The notes below the pieces were generated by a model. It was not told the origin of the DNA and did no database searches. It worked only from the letters and a program-made list of their open reading frames with translations. This document shows, one piece after another, positions 1 to 7,863 of a stretch of DNA of 30,789 bases (position 1 is its first letter; every line of letters starts with the position of its first letter). Source of the stretch: CANKBT01 sp038235705 (GTDB lineage: Bacteria > Actinomycetota > Actinomycetes > Mycobacteriales > SCTD01); the NCBI GenBank assembly GCA_038235705.1, contig JBBSTR010000025.1:1-30789 (forward strand). The letters run 5' to 3'. A program made the position numbers and the translations under genes.

Positions 1-215
1 CGCGGGTCCTGCGGGAGATACCCCACCGGCCCGGAGACCGCGATCTTGCCGCCGTGCGGCGAGCCTTCGCCGGCGAGCACCTTCAGCGATGTGGTCTTGC
101 CGGCGCCGTTGCGCCCCACCAGGCCGATGCGGTCCCCCGGCTGGATCCGAAGTGTCGTGGGCTCGAGCAGGATGCGGGCTCCGGCACGCAGCTCCACATC
201 GGTCAAGGTGATCAT
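1..215 (-). CDS. ABC-F family ATPase, N-terminal part (partial)
   Basis: The first 71 residues of an ATP-binding cassette protein are visible; the rest lies beyond the left edge. The Walker A motif GRNGAGKT is at residues 34-41 and the Q-loop region reads GYLPQDPR near the cut. The ATPase domain starts directly at the N-terminus with no membrane segment. The short motif spacing and the GYLPQ type Q-loop fit the ABC-F class, which acts on the ribosome rather than in transport, but the second cassette and the linker that would prove this are not in the window. The ATG at 215 is preceded by an imperfect AGGA about 13 bases away. A 97-base gap separates it from the sufT-like gene, so it may be the last gene of the suf transcript or have its own promoter. 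ABC-F membership is an inference from the N-terminus only. Confidence 0.8.
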   Translation of the reverse strand, partial: MITLTDVELRAGARILLEPTTLRIQPGDRIGLVGRNGAGKTTSLKVLAGEGSPHGGKIAVSGPVGYLPQDP

Positions 216-312
216 GAGACGCCACAGTTCCTGTCGGTTCGCAATGCGGAGGGAGCGCAGACGCAGGCGGTGCGCTTGCCGTCCTTGGTGCTCTGAGCCC
301 GGGTCGATCTAC

Positions 313-675
313 TCAGACATTGAAGCCGAGCGCGCGCAGCTGGTCGCGGCCGTCGTCGGTGATCTTGTCCGGGCCCCACGGCGGCATCCAGACCCAGTTG
401 ATGGCAAGCGACGGGGCCAGCGGCTTCGGGCCGCCGGTCAGGGCCGCAACAGCCTGATCCTCGATGACATCGGTCAGCGGGCAGGCCGCCGAGGTCAGCG
501 TCATATCCAGGGTGATCGCCCCGTCCTCGGCGACGGCTACGTCGTAGACCAGGCCCAGATCCACGACGTTGATCCCGAGCTCGGGGTCGACCACGTCCTT
601 CATCGCCTCGACGACCTCCTCGTCGGTCGCCACCGCCGTATCGCCGCCGGTGGGGGTGTCGGTCGCCTCAGCCAT
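313..675 (-). CDS. sufT: MIP18/DUF59 family metal-sulfur cluster assembly factor (SufT-like)
   Basis: A 120-residue protein of the DUF59/MIP18 family, whose members help mature Fe-S proteins. The family signature DPELGINVVDLGLVY is at residues 30-44, and the conserved cysteine is C65 in TSAACPLTD. The first 18 residues are a poorly conserved Thr/Ala-rich tail. It starts with ATG at 675, behind a GAGGGAG ribosome-binding stretch, 15 bases after the sufU stop. This is the usual position of this gene at the end of actinobacterial suf operons. Function in Fe-S carriage or targeting comes from the family and the operon; the exact step is not shown by the sequence. Confidence 0.93.
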   Translation of the reverse strand: MAEATDTPTGGDTAVATDEEVVEAMKDVVDPELGINVVDLGLVYDVAVAEDGAITLDMTLTSAACPLTDVIEDQAVAALTGGPKPLAPSLAINWVWMPPWGPDKITDDGRDQLRALGFNV

Positions 676-690
676 GATCTGCTCCCTCGT

Positions 691-1155
691 TCATTCGTGT
701 CTGGGTGAGTTGTCGTTGCTGTCAGCAGCAACCGCCTGAGCGGTCGCGTCCTTCCACGCCATCCAGCCCAGCAGCGCGCACTTCACGCGCGCCGGATACT
801 TCGCGACGCCTGCGAACGCAACGCCGTCCTCGAGCACGTCCTCGTCCGGGACGACCTTGCCACGCCCCTGCACCAGCGTGAGGAACGCGTCGGCCTTCGC
901 CAGTGCCTCCTGCACGGGAAGTCCGATCACCAGGTCAGTCATGATCGAGGTCGACGCCTGGCTGATCGAACAGCCCTCCCCCGTGTACGAGACGTCCATG
1001 ACCGCACCGTCCATGATCGCCACACGCAGGGTCACCTCGTCGCCGCAGGTCGGGTTGACGTGGTGAACCTCGACGTCGTAAGGCTCGCGCAGACCCTTGC
1101 GGTGCGGGTTCTTGTAGTGGTCCAGGATGATCTCCTGGTACAGGCTGTCACTCAC
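691..1155 (-). CDS. sufU: SufU, sulfur-transfer partner of SufS
   Basis: A 154-residue SufU protein. In this family it takes persulfide sulfur from the cysteine desulfurase SufS and passes it to the SufBCD scaffold, using a zinc site. The zinc/sulfur ligands are all visible: C37 and D39 (PTCGDEVTL), C62 (GEGCSISQAS) and C126 (RVKCALLGW). The insertion between the second and third cysteine that separates SufU from IscU scaffolds is present. The GTG start at 1155 lies 13 bases after the sufS stop with GAGG seven bases upstream. The last 20 residues or so are polar and probably disordered. It lies directly downstream of sufS, as expected for this desulfurase-transferase pair. Confidence 0.96.
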   Translation of the reverse strand: MSDSLYQEIILDHYKNPHRKGLREPYDVEVHHVNPTCGDEVTLRVAIMDGAVMDVSYTGEGCSISQASTSIMTDLVIGLPVQEALAKADAFLTLVQGRGKVVPDEDVLEDGVAFAGVAKYPARVKCALLGWMAWKDATAQAVAADSNDNSPRHE

Positions 1156-1168
1156 GGTCGCGCCTCGC

Positions 1169-2413
1169 TCATGACCAGAAGTCCCTGACCGTGTCGAGCC
1201 CGTCGAGCAGCACGTCGATCTCGGCCGGCGTGTTGTAGAGGTAGGTCGACGCCCGCGCGGTGGCCGGCACCCCGAACCGCCGGCAGACCGGAGCGGCGCA
1301 GTGGTGCCCGACCCGGACCGCGATGCCCAGCTCGTCGAGCGACTGACCGACGTCGTGCGGGTGCACCCCGTCCAGCACGAAGCTGACCGCCGAGCCCCGG
1401 TCCTGAGCCGAGGAAGGACCGATCACCCGGGCGTACGGACGGGCAGCCAGTCCCTCGAGGAGGCGCTCGGTCAGCAATGCCTCGTGGGCCGAGACCCGGT
1501 CCATCCCGACGGCGGAGAGGTAGTCGCAGGCGGCGGCCAGCCCGATCGCTTGGCTGATCACCGGCGTGCCCGCCTCGAAGCGCTCGGGCGGGGGGGCGTA
1601 CGAGGAAGAACTCATCTCGACCGTCTCGATCATCGAGCCGCCACCCAGGAACGGCGGCATCTGCTCCAGCAGGTCGCGACGACCCCAGAGCAGACCGACG
1701 CCGGTCGGCCCGAGCATCTTGTGACCGGTGGCCACGAACAGGTCGACCCCGAGGGCCTGCACGTCGACGCGCAGGTGCGGCGCAGACTGCGACCCGTCGA
1801 GCACGGTGAGCGCCCCGACCTCACGGGCCCGGGCGACCAACGTGTCCACAGGGTTGACCGTGCCCAGGAGGTTGCCCTGGTGGACGAAGGCCAGCACCTT
1901 CGTACGCTCGTTCACGATCGCGGCCAGGTCGGTGAGGTCGAGCCGACCCTCGTCGGTCAGCGGCAACCAGCGGAGCGTCGCGCCGGTGCGCCGGCACAGC
2001 ATCTGCCACGGCACGAGGTTGGAGTGGTGCTCCATCTCGGTGACGCAGACCTCGTCGCCGGGGCCCAGCGCGAGCAGCTCGCCGAGCGAGTGCGCCGCGA
2101 GGTTGATCGACTCGGTGGCGTTCTTGGTGAAGACCAGCTCGTCGTGCGCACCACCGAGGAAGGTCGCGATCGTCGTCCGGGCGTCCTCGTAGAGGTCGGT
2201 GGCCTCCTGCGACAGCGTGTGCACGCCGCGGTGCACGTTGCTGTAGTGCTCAGCGTCGAAGTCGCGCACAGCGTCGAGCACCTGCCGAGGCTTGTGCGAC
2301 GACGAGGCGCTGTCCAGGTAGACCAGCGGGTGACCGTTGACCTCGCGCGACAGCACCGGGAAGTCGGAGCGCAGCGCGGCGACGTCCAGGGGCGACGAGA
2401 CGAGAGCGGTCAT
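1169..2413 (-). CDS. sufS: SufS, group II cysteine desulfurase
   Basis: A 414-residue pyridoxal phosphate enzyme that removes sulfur from cysteine, giving alanine and an enzyme persulfide. The cofactor lysine is K232 in VATGHKMLGPTG, and the persulfide cysteine is C372 in VGHHCAAPVC, followed by the usual RASTYLYNT segment. Other family blocks are VYLDSASSSHKP (31-42) and TEMEHHSNLVPW (125-136). The length matches SufS/CsdA enzymes. The ATG at 2413 overlaps the sufC stop in an ATGA junction, which suggests coupled translation. It is followed by sufU, its sulfur acceptor. The segment at 176-190 reads FVHQGNLLGTVNPV, slightly unlike the common SN-LG form but keeping the LGT core. Confidence 0.97.
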   Translation of the reverse strand: MTALVSSPLDVAALRSDFPVLSREVNGHPLVYLDSASSSHKPRQVLDAVRDFDAEHYSNVHRGVHTLSQEATDLYEDARTTIATFLGGAHDELVFTKNATESINLAAHSLGELLALGPGDEVCVTEMEHHSNLVPWQMLCRRTGATLRWLPLTDEGRLDLTDLAAIVNERTKVLAFVHQGNLLGTVNPVDTLVARAREVGALTVLDGSQSAPHLRVDVQALGVDLFVATGHKMLGPTGVGLLWGRRDLLEQMPPFLGGGSMIETVEMSSSSYAPPPERFEAGTPVISQAIGLAAACDYLSAVGMDRVSAHEALLTERLLEGLAARPYARVIGPSSAQDRGSAVSFVLDGVHPHDVGQSLDELGIAVRVGHHCAAPVCRRFGVPATARASTYLYNTPAEIDVLLDGLDTVRDFWS

Positions 2414-3195
2414 CGCAGGCCCGGGATGATCCCTGCTACCGGAAGATCTCTGCCGCCCGTGCTTCCGTACTTGGCGTAACCCTCGGCCTCGAGCCCGTCG
2501 GCCAGCTCGAGCCCGCCGGTCTCGGCGATCCGACCGTCGACGAACACGTGCACGATGTCGGGCTTGATGTGGTCGAGCAGCCGCTTGTAGTGCGTGATCA
2601 AAAGGAACCCGGTGTTGCCGGTCGCCCGGACCCGGTTGACGCCGTCGGCCACGACCGACAGGGCGTCGATGTCGAGCCCGGAGTCGGTCTCGTCCAGGAT
2701 CGCGATCTTCGGCTGCAACAGCTCCAGCTGCAGGATCTCGTGCCGCTTCTTCTCGCCGCCGGAAAACCCTTCGTTGACGTTGCGCTCGGCGAAGGCAGGA
2801 TCCATCTTCAGCGCCGCCATCGCGGCCTTCTGCTCCTTGACCCAGAGCCGCAGCTTGGGTGCCTCGCCGCGGACGGCGGTGGCTGAGGAGCGCAGGAAGT
2901 TCGAGACAGTGACCCCGGGGATCTCGACCGGGTACTGCATGGCGAGAAACATCCCCGCCCGCGCCCGCTGGTCCACCGACATCGCCAGGACGTCCTCGCC
3001 GTCGAGGGTGATCGAGCCGCCGGTCACGGTGTATTTCGGGTGACCGGCGATGGCATACGCCAGGGTGCTCTTGCCCGAGCCGTTCGGCCCCATCACGGCG
3101 TGCGTCTCACCGGCCTTCACCTCGAGGTCGACCCCGCGAAGGATCTCCTTGTCCTCGACGTTGACGTGCAGATTCTCCAGCTTGAGCGTGCTCAT
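2410..3195 (-). CDS. sufC: SufC, ATPase of the SufBCD scaffold
   Basis: A 261-residue ABC-type ATPase that binds SufB and SufD and drives cluster assembly in the cytoplasm. Walker A is GPNGSGKST at 36-44, the signature is SGGEKKR at 145-151, and the Walker B region reads IAILDETDSGLDID from about 164. The DETDSGLD form is diagnostic for SufC. The reading frame is open further upstream, but ATG at 3195 is chosen because it starts the conserved STLKLENLHV block and overlaps the Rieske stop as ATGA. It ends in an ATGA overlap with sufS. Confidence 0.97.
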   Translation of the reverse strand: MSTLKLENLHVNVEDKEILRGVDLEVKAGETHAVMGPNGSGKSTLAYAIAGHPKYTVTGGSITLDGEDVLAMSVDQRARAGMFLAMQYPVEIPGVTVSNFLRSSATAVRGEAPKLRLWVKEQKAAMAALKMDPAFAERNVNEGFSGGEKKRHEILQLELLQPKIAILDETDSGLDIDALSVVADGVNRVRATGNTGFLLITHYKRLLDHIKPDIVHVFVDGRIAETGGLELADGLEAEGYAKYGSTGGRDLPVAGIIPGLR

Positions 3196-3515
3196 GACCC
3201 CACCTCTGCAGAGACGTCGACGTAGACGTCGTCTTCTTCGATACGTACGGAATAGGTAGCTACCGGCTGGGTGGCCGGCAGCCCGGACGGCTGGCCGCTG
3301 CGCAGGTCGAAACGGCTGCCGTGCAGCCAGCACTCGACGAAACCGTCCTCGACGTCACCTTCGGACAGGCTGACCTGCCCATGGGTGCAGATGTCGTTGA
3401 CGGCGAAGACCTCGCCCTGGCTGCGGGCCAGGCAGACCGGGACGCCGCCGACCTCGACGAAGGTCGCGCTCTCGTCGGAGAGGTCGGCCAGCGAAGCGAC
3501 GCGATGCGCCGTCAC
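3192..3515 (-). CDS. Rieske [2Fe-2S] ferredoxin-like protein encoded inside the suf operon
   Basis: A 107-residue single-domain Rieske protein. The ligands are C43 and H45 (DICTHGQVSL) and C62 and H65 (ECWLHGSRFD). It lacks an oxygenase catalytic domain and any signal peptide, so it is a soluble cytoplasmic electron carrier of the ferredoxin-subunit type. It sits between sufD and sufC with 4-base overlaps on both sides (GTGA with sufD, ATGA with sufC), so it is almost certainly translated with the scaffold genes. A Rieske gene in this slot occurs in many actinobacterial suf operons. Supplying electrons for cluster assembly, or being an early client, is an inference. Confidence 0.94.
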   Translation of the reverse strand: MTAHRVASLADLSDESATFVEVGGVPVCLARSQGEVFAVNDICTHGQVSLSEGDVEDGFVECWLHGSRFDLRSGQPSGLPATQPVATYSVRIEEDDVYVDVSAEVGS

Positions 3516-4774
3516 CCGGCGTCCTCAGCGCCGACCGTACGGGCCAGGTCTGCCTCGACCGTGGCCATCAGACGCTCCTGCAGCTCGGGCACGCCGATCT
3601 TCTCGATGACCTCGGCGAAGAAGCCCCGGACGACCATCCGACGGGCTGCGTCGGGGGTGATCCCACGGGACTGCAGGTAGAACAGCTGCTCGTCGTCGAA
3701 CCGTCCGGTGGCGCTCGCGTGGCCGGCACCGACGATCTCGCCGGTCTCGATCTCGAGGTTCGGGACCGAGTCGGCGCGGGCGTCCGGGGTGAGCAGCAGG
3801 TTGCGGTTGAGCTCGTAGGTCTCGGTGCCGAACGCTTCGGCGCGGATCAGCACGTCGCCGATCCAGACCGTGTGCGCCTCGTCGCCCTGCAGCGCAGCTT
3901 TGTAGGTGACCCGCGAGCGGCAGTGCGGCACCGCGTGGTCCACGAACAACCGGTGCTCCAGGTGCTGGCCGTCGTCGGCGAGCATGACGCCGGACAGCTC
4001 CGCGTCCCCGCCGGGACCCTCGAACGAGACGGTCTCGGTCATGCGTACGAGCGAGCCGGTCAACGTCACCTGTGTGGACCGCAGGCGGGCGTCGCGGCCG
4101 ACCCGGGTAGCGACGTGCTCGCCGTGGACGGCGTCGTCGGCCCAGGTCTGCACCTGGACGAGGTCGAGCGAGGCGCCGTCGCCGAGGAGCACCGAGGTCA
4201 GGCCGGCGTAGTGCGCGCTTCCGGTGTGCTCCAGCACGACGGTGACCCTGGACTGCTCGGCGATGTCCAGGACCACGTGGCCCCAGGCCACGTCCTGCGT
4301 CCCGGTGCCGGTCAGCCGCAGGATCACCGGCACGGTGGGCTCGGCGCCCTTCGGGACCCGGAGGACCCTCGCCCCGCCGGAGCGCTGCAGCGCGAGCGCG
4401 GCGAGCCGGTCGGCGGGCTCGGGCACGGTGGCCAGCAGCGGGTCGTCGGCCGCGGCCTCGAAAAGCTCGACCCCTTCGGGCAGATCGGCGTCGATCTCGA
4501 GGCGGGCTTCGGAGGCAGGAGCGTCGAGCAGCACCCGTACCCGGGCCAGCGGGGTGAAGCGCCACTCCTCCTCACGACCGGTGACGGTCGGGAAGGCGTC
4601 CGGGTCACGGCTCGTCATGCGCTCGGGGCGCACGTCGGCGGGCTGCCGTGGGGTGGACGGGGCGACGCCGACAGCGATCGAGCCGTCCGTGACGCCGCCC
4701 TGCTCGTCGAGCGCGACGCGCTCGCCCGCGAGAGCCCCGGCCATGTCCATCACCTGAGCGGTCGTCTCAGCCAA
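3512..4774 (-). CDS. sufD: SufD, Fe-S scaffold subunit
   Basis: A 420-residue SufD protein, the partner of SufB in the SufBCD complex. The C-terminal SufB/SufD family core is clear: the EIGEIVGAGHASATGRFDD-like segment, the FYLQSRGI block and the closing ARRMVVRGFFAEV region. The N-terminal 80 residues are variable, as usual in SufD. The start is TTG at 4774, which lies eight bases inside the end of sufB. It is preferred because GGAGG stands six bases upstream of it and no better ATG or GTG with such a site is near. It ends in a GTGA overlap with the Rieske gene. Confidence 0.96.
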   Translation of the reverse strand: MAETTAQVMDMAGALAGERVALDEQGGVTDGSIAVGVAPSTPRQPADVRPERMTSRDPDAFPTVTGREEEWRFTPLARVRVLLDAPASEARLEIDADLPEGVELFEAAADDPLLATVPEPADRLAALALQRSGGARVLRVPKGAEPTVPVILRLTGTGTQDVAWGHVVLDIAEQSRVTVVLEHTGSAHYAGLTSVLLGDGASLDLVQVQTWADDAVHGEHVATRVGRDARLRSTQVTLTGSLVRMTETVSFEGPGGDAELSGVMLADDGQHLEHRLFVDHAVPHCRSRVTYKAALQGDEAHTVWIGDVLIRAEAFGTETYELNRNLLLTPDARADSVPNLEIETGEIVGAGHASATGRFDDEQLFYLQSRGITPDAARRMVVRGFFAEVIEKIGVPELQERLMATVEADLARTVGAEDAG

Positions 4775-6173
4775 CGGAACCCTCCATCTGCAGCTCGATG
4801 AGCCGGTTGAGCTCGAGCGCGTACTCCATCGGCAGCTCGCGGGAGATCGGCTCGACGAAGCCGCGCACGACCATCGCCATCGCCTCGTCCTCGGTCATGC
4901 CGCGGCTCATCAGGTAGAACAGCTGGTCGTCTCCGACCTTGGACACCGTCGCTTCGTGGCCCATCGACACGTCGTCCTCGCGGATGTCGACGTAGGGATA
5001 GGTGTCGCTGCGGCTGATCGCGTCCACCAGCAGGGCGTCGCACTTGACGTTGCTCTTGCTGCCGTGCGCCCCCTCCTGGACCTGGACGAGCCCGCGGTAG
5101 GACGTACGTCCACCACCTCGCGCGACGGACTTGCTGACGATGTTGCTCGTCGTGTTCGGCGCGGCGTGGACCATCTTGGCGCCGGCGTCCTGGTGCTGAC
5201 CGGGACCGGAGAACGCGACCGACAGGGTCTCGCCCGAGGCGTGCTCGCCCAGCAGATAACAGGCCGGATACTTCATCGTGACCTTGGAGCCGATGTTGCC
5301 GTCGATCCACTCCATCCGGCCACCCTCGGCCACCGAGGTGCGCTTCGTGACCAGGTTGTAGACGTTGTTGGACCAGTTCTGGATCGTGGTGTAGCGGACG
5401 TGGGCGTCCTTCTTCACGATGATCTCGACGACCGCGGAGTGCAGCGAGTCAGAGCTGTAGGTCGGCGCGGTGCAGCCCTCGACGTAGTGCACCGAAGAGC
5501 CCTCGTCGGCGATGATCAGGGTGCGCTCGAACTGACCCATGTTCTCGGTGTTGATGCGGAAGTACGCCTGCAAGGGGATGTCGACCTTGACACCCTTGGG
5601 CACGTAGATGAAGGAGCCGCCCGACCAGACCGAGGTGTTGAGCGCGGCGAACTTGTTGTCACCGATCGGGATGACCGTCGCGAAGTATTCGCGGAACAGC
5701 TCCTCGTGCTCGCGCAGCGCGGTGTCGGTGTCGACGAAGATGACGCCCTGCTGCTCGAGGTCCTCGCGGATCGAGTGGTAGACGACCTCGGACTCGTACT
5801 GCGCGGCGACGCCGGCGACCAGGCGCTGCTTCTCCGCCTCCGGGATGCCCAGCCGGTCGTAGGTGTTCTTGATGTCCTCGGGCAGCTCGTCCCAGGACGT
5901 GGCCTGCTTCTCGCTGGACCGCACGAAATACTTGATGTTGTCGAAGTCGATGCCTGACAGGTCGCTGCCCCAGGTCGGCATCGGCTTCTTCTGGAAGAGC
6001 TTCAAGCCCTTCAGGCGCATGTCGAGCATCCACGCGGGCTCGGACTTCTTCTCCGAGATGTTGCGGACGACCGAGTCGTTGATGCCGCGTACGGCGTCGG
6101 TGCCCGCGACATCGCTGTCGCTCCAGCCGAACTCGTACGTGCCGAGCGAACCGAGCTGGTCGAGGGTGGTCAT
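4767..6173 (-). CDS. sufB: SufB, Fe-S scaffold subunit
   Basis: A 468-residue SufB, the main scaffold protein on which the cluster is built. Conserved stretches include PTWGSDLSGIDFD, VWSGGSFIYVPKGVKVD, IIADEGSSVHYVEGCTAP, ACYLLGEHASGETLSVAFS and the C-terminal RGMTEDEAMAMVVRGF. The length is that of an uninterrupted SufB; there is no intein, unlike many mycobacterial versions. The ATG at 6173 shares one base with the sufR stop (TGATG) and has AGGAAGG about 11 bases upstream. The open frame continues far upstream, but that part is the sufR region read in another frame. No promoter is visible between sufR and sufB, so they are likely one transcript. Confidence 0.97.
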   Translation of the reverse strand: MTTLDQLGSLGTYEFGWSDSDVAGTDAVRGINDSVVRNISEKKSEPAWMLDMRLKGLKLFQKKPMPTWGSDLSGIDFDNIKYFVRSSEKQATSWDELPEDIKNTYDRLGIPEAEKQRLVAGVAAQYESEVVYHSIREDLEQQGVIFVDTDTALREHEELFREYFATVIPIGDNKFAALNTSVWSGGSFIYVPKGVKVDIPLQAYFRINTENMGQFERTLIIADEGSSVHYVEGCTAPTYSSDSLHSAVVEIIVKKDAHVRYTTIQNWSNNVYNLVTKRTSVAEGGRMEWIDGNIGSKVTMKYPACYLLGEHASGETLSVAFSGPGQHQDAGAKMVHAAPNTTSNIVSKSVARGGGRTSYRGLVQVQEGAHGSKSNVKCDALLVDAISRSDTYPYVDIREDDVSMGHEATVSKVGDDQLFYLMSRGMTEDEAMAMVVRGFVEPISRELPMEYALELNRLIELQMEGSVG

Positions 6174-6871
6174 CAGACCGCCGCCTTCCTGGTTGATGCC
6201 TGATGGGTCTGTACCTGGGGGGTCTGAACGGTGGTGGGGATGTGGGTCGTGCAGACACCGTCGCCGTGGGCGATGGTCGCGAGGCGCTGGACATGAACGT
6301 CGAGCAGTCGCCCGATCGCCGCCGTCTCCGCGTCGCACAGCTGGGGGAACTCGGCCGCGACCTGCTGGACCGGGCAGTGCTGCTGGCACAGCTGGACGTG
6401 CGTGCCGTGCAGCCCGTCATGCTCGGTGACCCCGGCGGCGTAACCGTCGACGGTCATCGCAGCGGCCAACGCTGCAGGACGCTCGGCCGGGTCGACGTCG
6501 ACGAGCACCGTGGCGTAGCGACGCTCCAGGTCGGCGACGCGCTGATCCGCGAAGGCGCGTACGGCGTCTTCGCCACCGTGCTGTGCCAGGAAGCGCAGCG
6601 CCTCGGCCGCCAGGTCGTCGTACTGCACCGGTCCTGCGGCGTGGCCTGCGTCGGTGAGCGCCCACAGCGTCGCGGGACGCCCACGGCCTCGAGACCGCAC
6701 CGCCCGTGACGTCGTCTGCGTCACGGTGCCGTCCGCGGCAAGCGCGTCGAGGTGTCGCCGCACGCCTGCTGCGGTCAGCCCGAGCCGGTCCGCGAGCGTC
6801 GCGGTGGTGGACGGACCGAGCTCGAGCAGCAGGCTGCTCACGCGCTCCCGGGTCCGGTCCATGCTTTTCAC
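6173..6871 (-). CDS. sufR: SufR, Fe-S sensing repressor of the suf operon
   Basis: A DeoR/ArsR-like winged-helix regulator with a C-terminal Fe-S site. From GTG 6871 it is 232 residues. The helix-turn-helix spans roughly residues 15-50 (TATLADRLGLTAAGVRRHL), followed by a wing with RGRGRPATLWALT. Three cysteines, C162, C166 and C179, form C-X3-C-X12-C (HVQLCQQHC, then PQLC), the arrangement I recall for actinobacterial SufR [4Fe-4S] ligands. A further C207 lies near the tail. GTG 6871 is chosen because a -10-like AACACT lies six bases upstream and no ribosome-binding site precedes either candidate; the ATG at 6862 in the same frame is the alternative. It is the first gene of the operon and overlaps sufB by one base. 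Confidence 0.94.
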   Translation of the reverse strand: MKSMDRTRERVSSLLLELGPSTTATLADRLGLTAAGVRRHLDALAADGTVTQTTSRAVRSRGRGRPATLWALTDAGHAAGPVQYDDLAAEALRFLAQHGGEDAVRAFADQRVADLERRYATVLVDVDPAERPAALAAAMTVDGYAAGVTEHDGLHGTHVQLCQQHCPVQQVAAEFPQLCDAETAAIGRLLDVHVQRLATIAHGDGVCTTHIPTTVQTPQVQTHQASTRKAAV

Positions 6872-6884
6872 AACACCAGTGTTG
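6871..6884. promoter_or_regulatory. Candidate SufR operator (CAAC-N6-GTTG palindrome)
   Basis: The 14-base sequence CAACACCAGTGTTG has perfect 6-base arms (CAACAC/GTGTTG) and covers the proposed sufR start codon and -10 element. It matches the CAAC-N6-GTTG site I recall for SufR in Streptomyces. Bound SufR would block both RNA polymerase and the 5' end of the transcript, giving autorepression of the whole suf operon. It also lies 71 bases upstream of the divergent ABC exporter start. Confidence 0.75.
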
Positions 6885-6906
6885 CCGAATTTCTGCCGGA
6901 CGTCGA
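6878..6906 (-). promoter_or_regulatory. Predicted suf operon promoter
   Basis: On the minus strand a -35-like TCGACG (6901-6906) and a -10-like AACACT (6878-6883) are separated by 17 bases. The -10 ends six bases before the GTG at 6871, so transcription would begin at the start codon. The -10 lies within the SufR palindrome. Both hexamers are imperfect. Confidence 0.45.
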
Positions 6907-6942
6907 CCCGGGCCGTGCCAGGCGTGGGACCGGAGTTCTCCG

Positions 6943-6948
6943 TACGCT
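6943..6948 (+). promoter_or_regulatory. Predicted -10 element of the ABC exporter operon (leaderless type)
   Basis: TACGCT is followed by six bases and then the GTG at 6955. There is no convincing ribosome-binding site before that GTG, so a transcript beginning at or next to the start codon is likely. No clear -35 is visible. Confidence 0.45.
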
Positions 6949-6954
6949 GGATCA

Positions 6955-7863
6955 GTGTCCGCACTCGAGGTGACCGACCTGGTCAAGCGTTACGGGAGCA
7001 AGACCGCCGTCGACGGCCTGTCCTTCACTGCGCAGCCGGGCCGGGTGCTGGCTCTGCTCGGGCCGAACGGCGCCGGCAAGACCTCGACGATCGAGGTGTG
7101 CGAAGGCTTCCGCAAGGCCGACGGCGGGAGTGTCCGGGTGCTCGGTCAGCACCCTGGCGACCAGTCGCTGCGCGCCCGCGTCGGTGTGATGCCGCAGAGC
7201 GGCGGGACCTACCCCGGGCTGCGGGCCGGTGAGGTCCTGCGGCTGTTCGCGTCGTTCAGCAAGCACCCGCTGCCGCCCGCCGAGCTGCTCGTGCGCCTCG
7301 GCCTGGGGGACGTCGAGCGCACCGCCGTCCGCCGGTTGTCCGGCGGACAGGCGCAACGGCTGTCCCTCGCGCTGGCCGTGGTCGGTCGTCCCGAGCTGGT
7401 GTTCCTCGACGAGCCGACCGCAGGGCTCGATCCTCAGGCTCGGCTCGCCACCTGGGACCTGGTCGCCTCGCTGCGCCGTGACGGGGTGACGGTGCTGCTC
7501 ACCACGCACCTCATGGACGAGGCCGAGCGGCTCGCCGACGACGTCGTGGTCGTCGACGCCGGCCGGGTGGTCGCGTCCGGCACGGTGCAGGAGCTGACCA
7601 GGGGGAGCGCTCTCGGGCAGCTGCGGTTCACCGCACGTGCGGGCCTGGACACCGACCAGCTGCTGCTCGCACTGCCCGAAGGTTGCACCGCGAAAGAGAG
7701 CCCGGCTGGCGACTACCTGGTCGAGGGCGTGATCGATCCTCAGCTGCTCGCGTCGGTGACGGCCTGGTGCGCCGGGCACGGCGTGATGGCCCAGGATCTT
7801 CGGGTCGAGCGTCGGACCCTCGAAGACGTGTTCTTCGAGCTGACGGGCCGGGGCCTGCGGTGA
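6955..7863 (+). CDS. ABC-2 type exporter, ATP-binding protein
   Basis: A 302-residue ATPase of the drug-exporter type (CcmA/DrrA-like). Walker A is GPNGAGKT at 36-43, the signature is RLSGGQAQRLSLALA, and Walker B reads LVFLDEPTAGLDPQ, followed by the H-loop in LLTTHLMDEAERLADD. The C-terminal 80 residues form the accessory domain seen in DrrA-like subunits. The open frame runs further upstream, but the family start corresponds to VSALEVTDLVKRYG, so GTG 6955 is used. It is translated into the permease gene with a 4-base overlap and is divergent from sufR. The exported substrate cannot be told from the sequence; the same pair is often found between sufR and ctaA in Actinobacteria. Confidence 0.93.
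   Translation: MSALEVTDLVKRYGSKTAVDGLSFTAQPGRVLALLGPNGAGKTSTIEVCEGFRKADGGSVRVLGQHPGDQSLRARVGVMPQSGGTYPGLRAGEVLRLFASFSKHPLPPAELLVRLGLGDVERTAVRRLSGGQAQRLSLALAVVGRPELVFLDEPTAGLDPQARLATWDLVASLRRDGVTVLLTTHLMDEAERLADDVVVVDAGRVVASGTVQELTRGSALGQLRFTARAGLDTDQLLLALPEGCTAKESPAGDYLVEGVIDPQLLASVTAWCAGHGVMAQDLRVERRTLEDVFFELTGRGLR

Noticed and set aside
1301..2479. Long plus-strand ORF opposite sufS
   Set aside because: It is a GC-rich shadow frame with no recognisable domain; sufS on the other strand has its full set of active-site residues.
4767..6173. Intein in SufB
   Set aside because: SufB is 468 residues with all conserved blocks contiguous, leaving no room for an intein.
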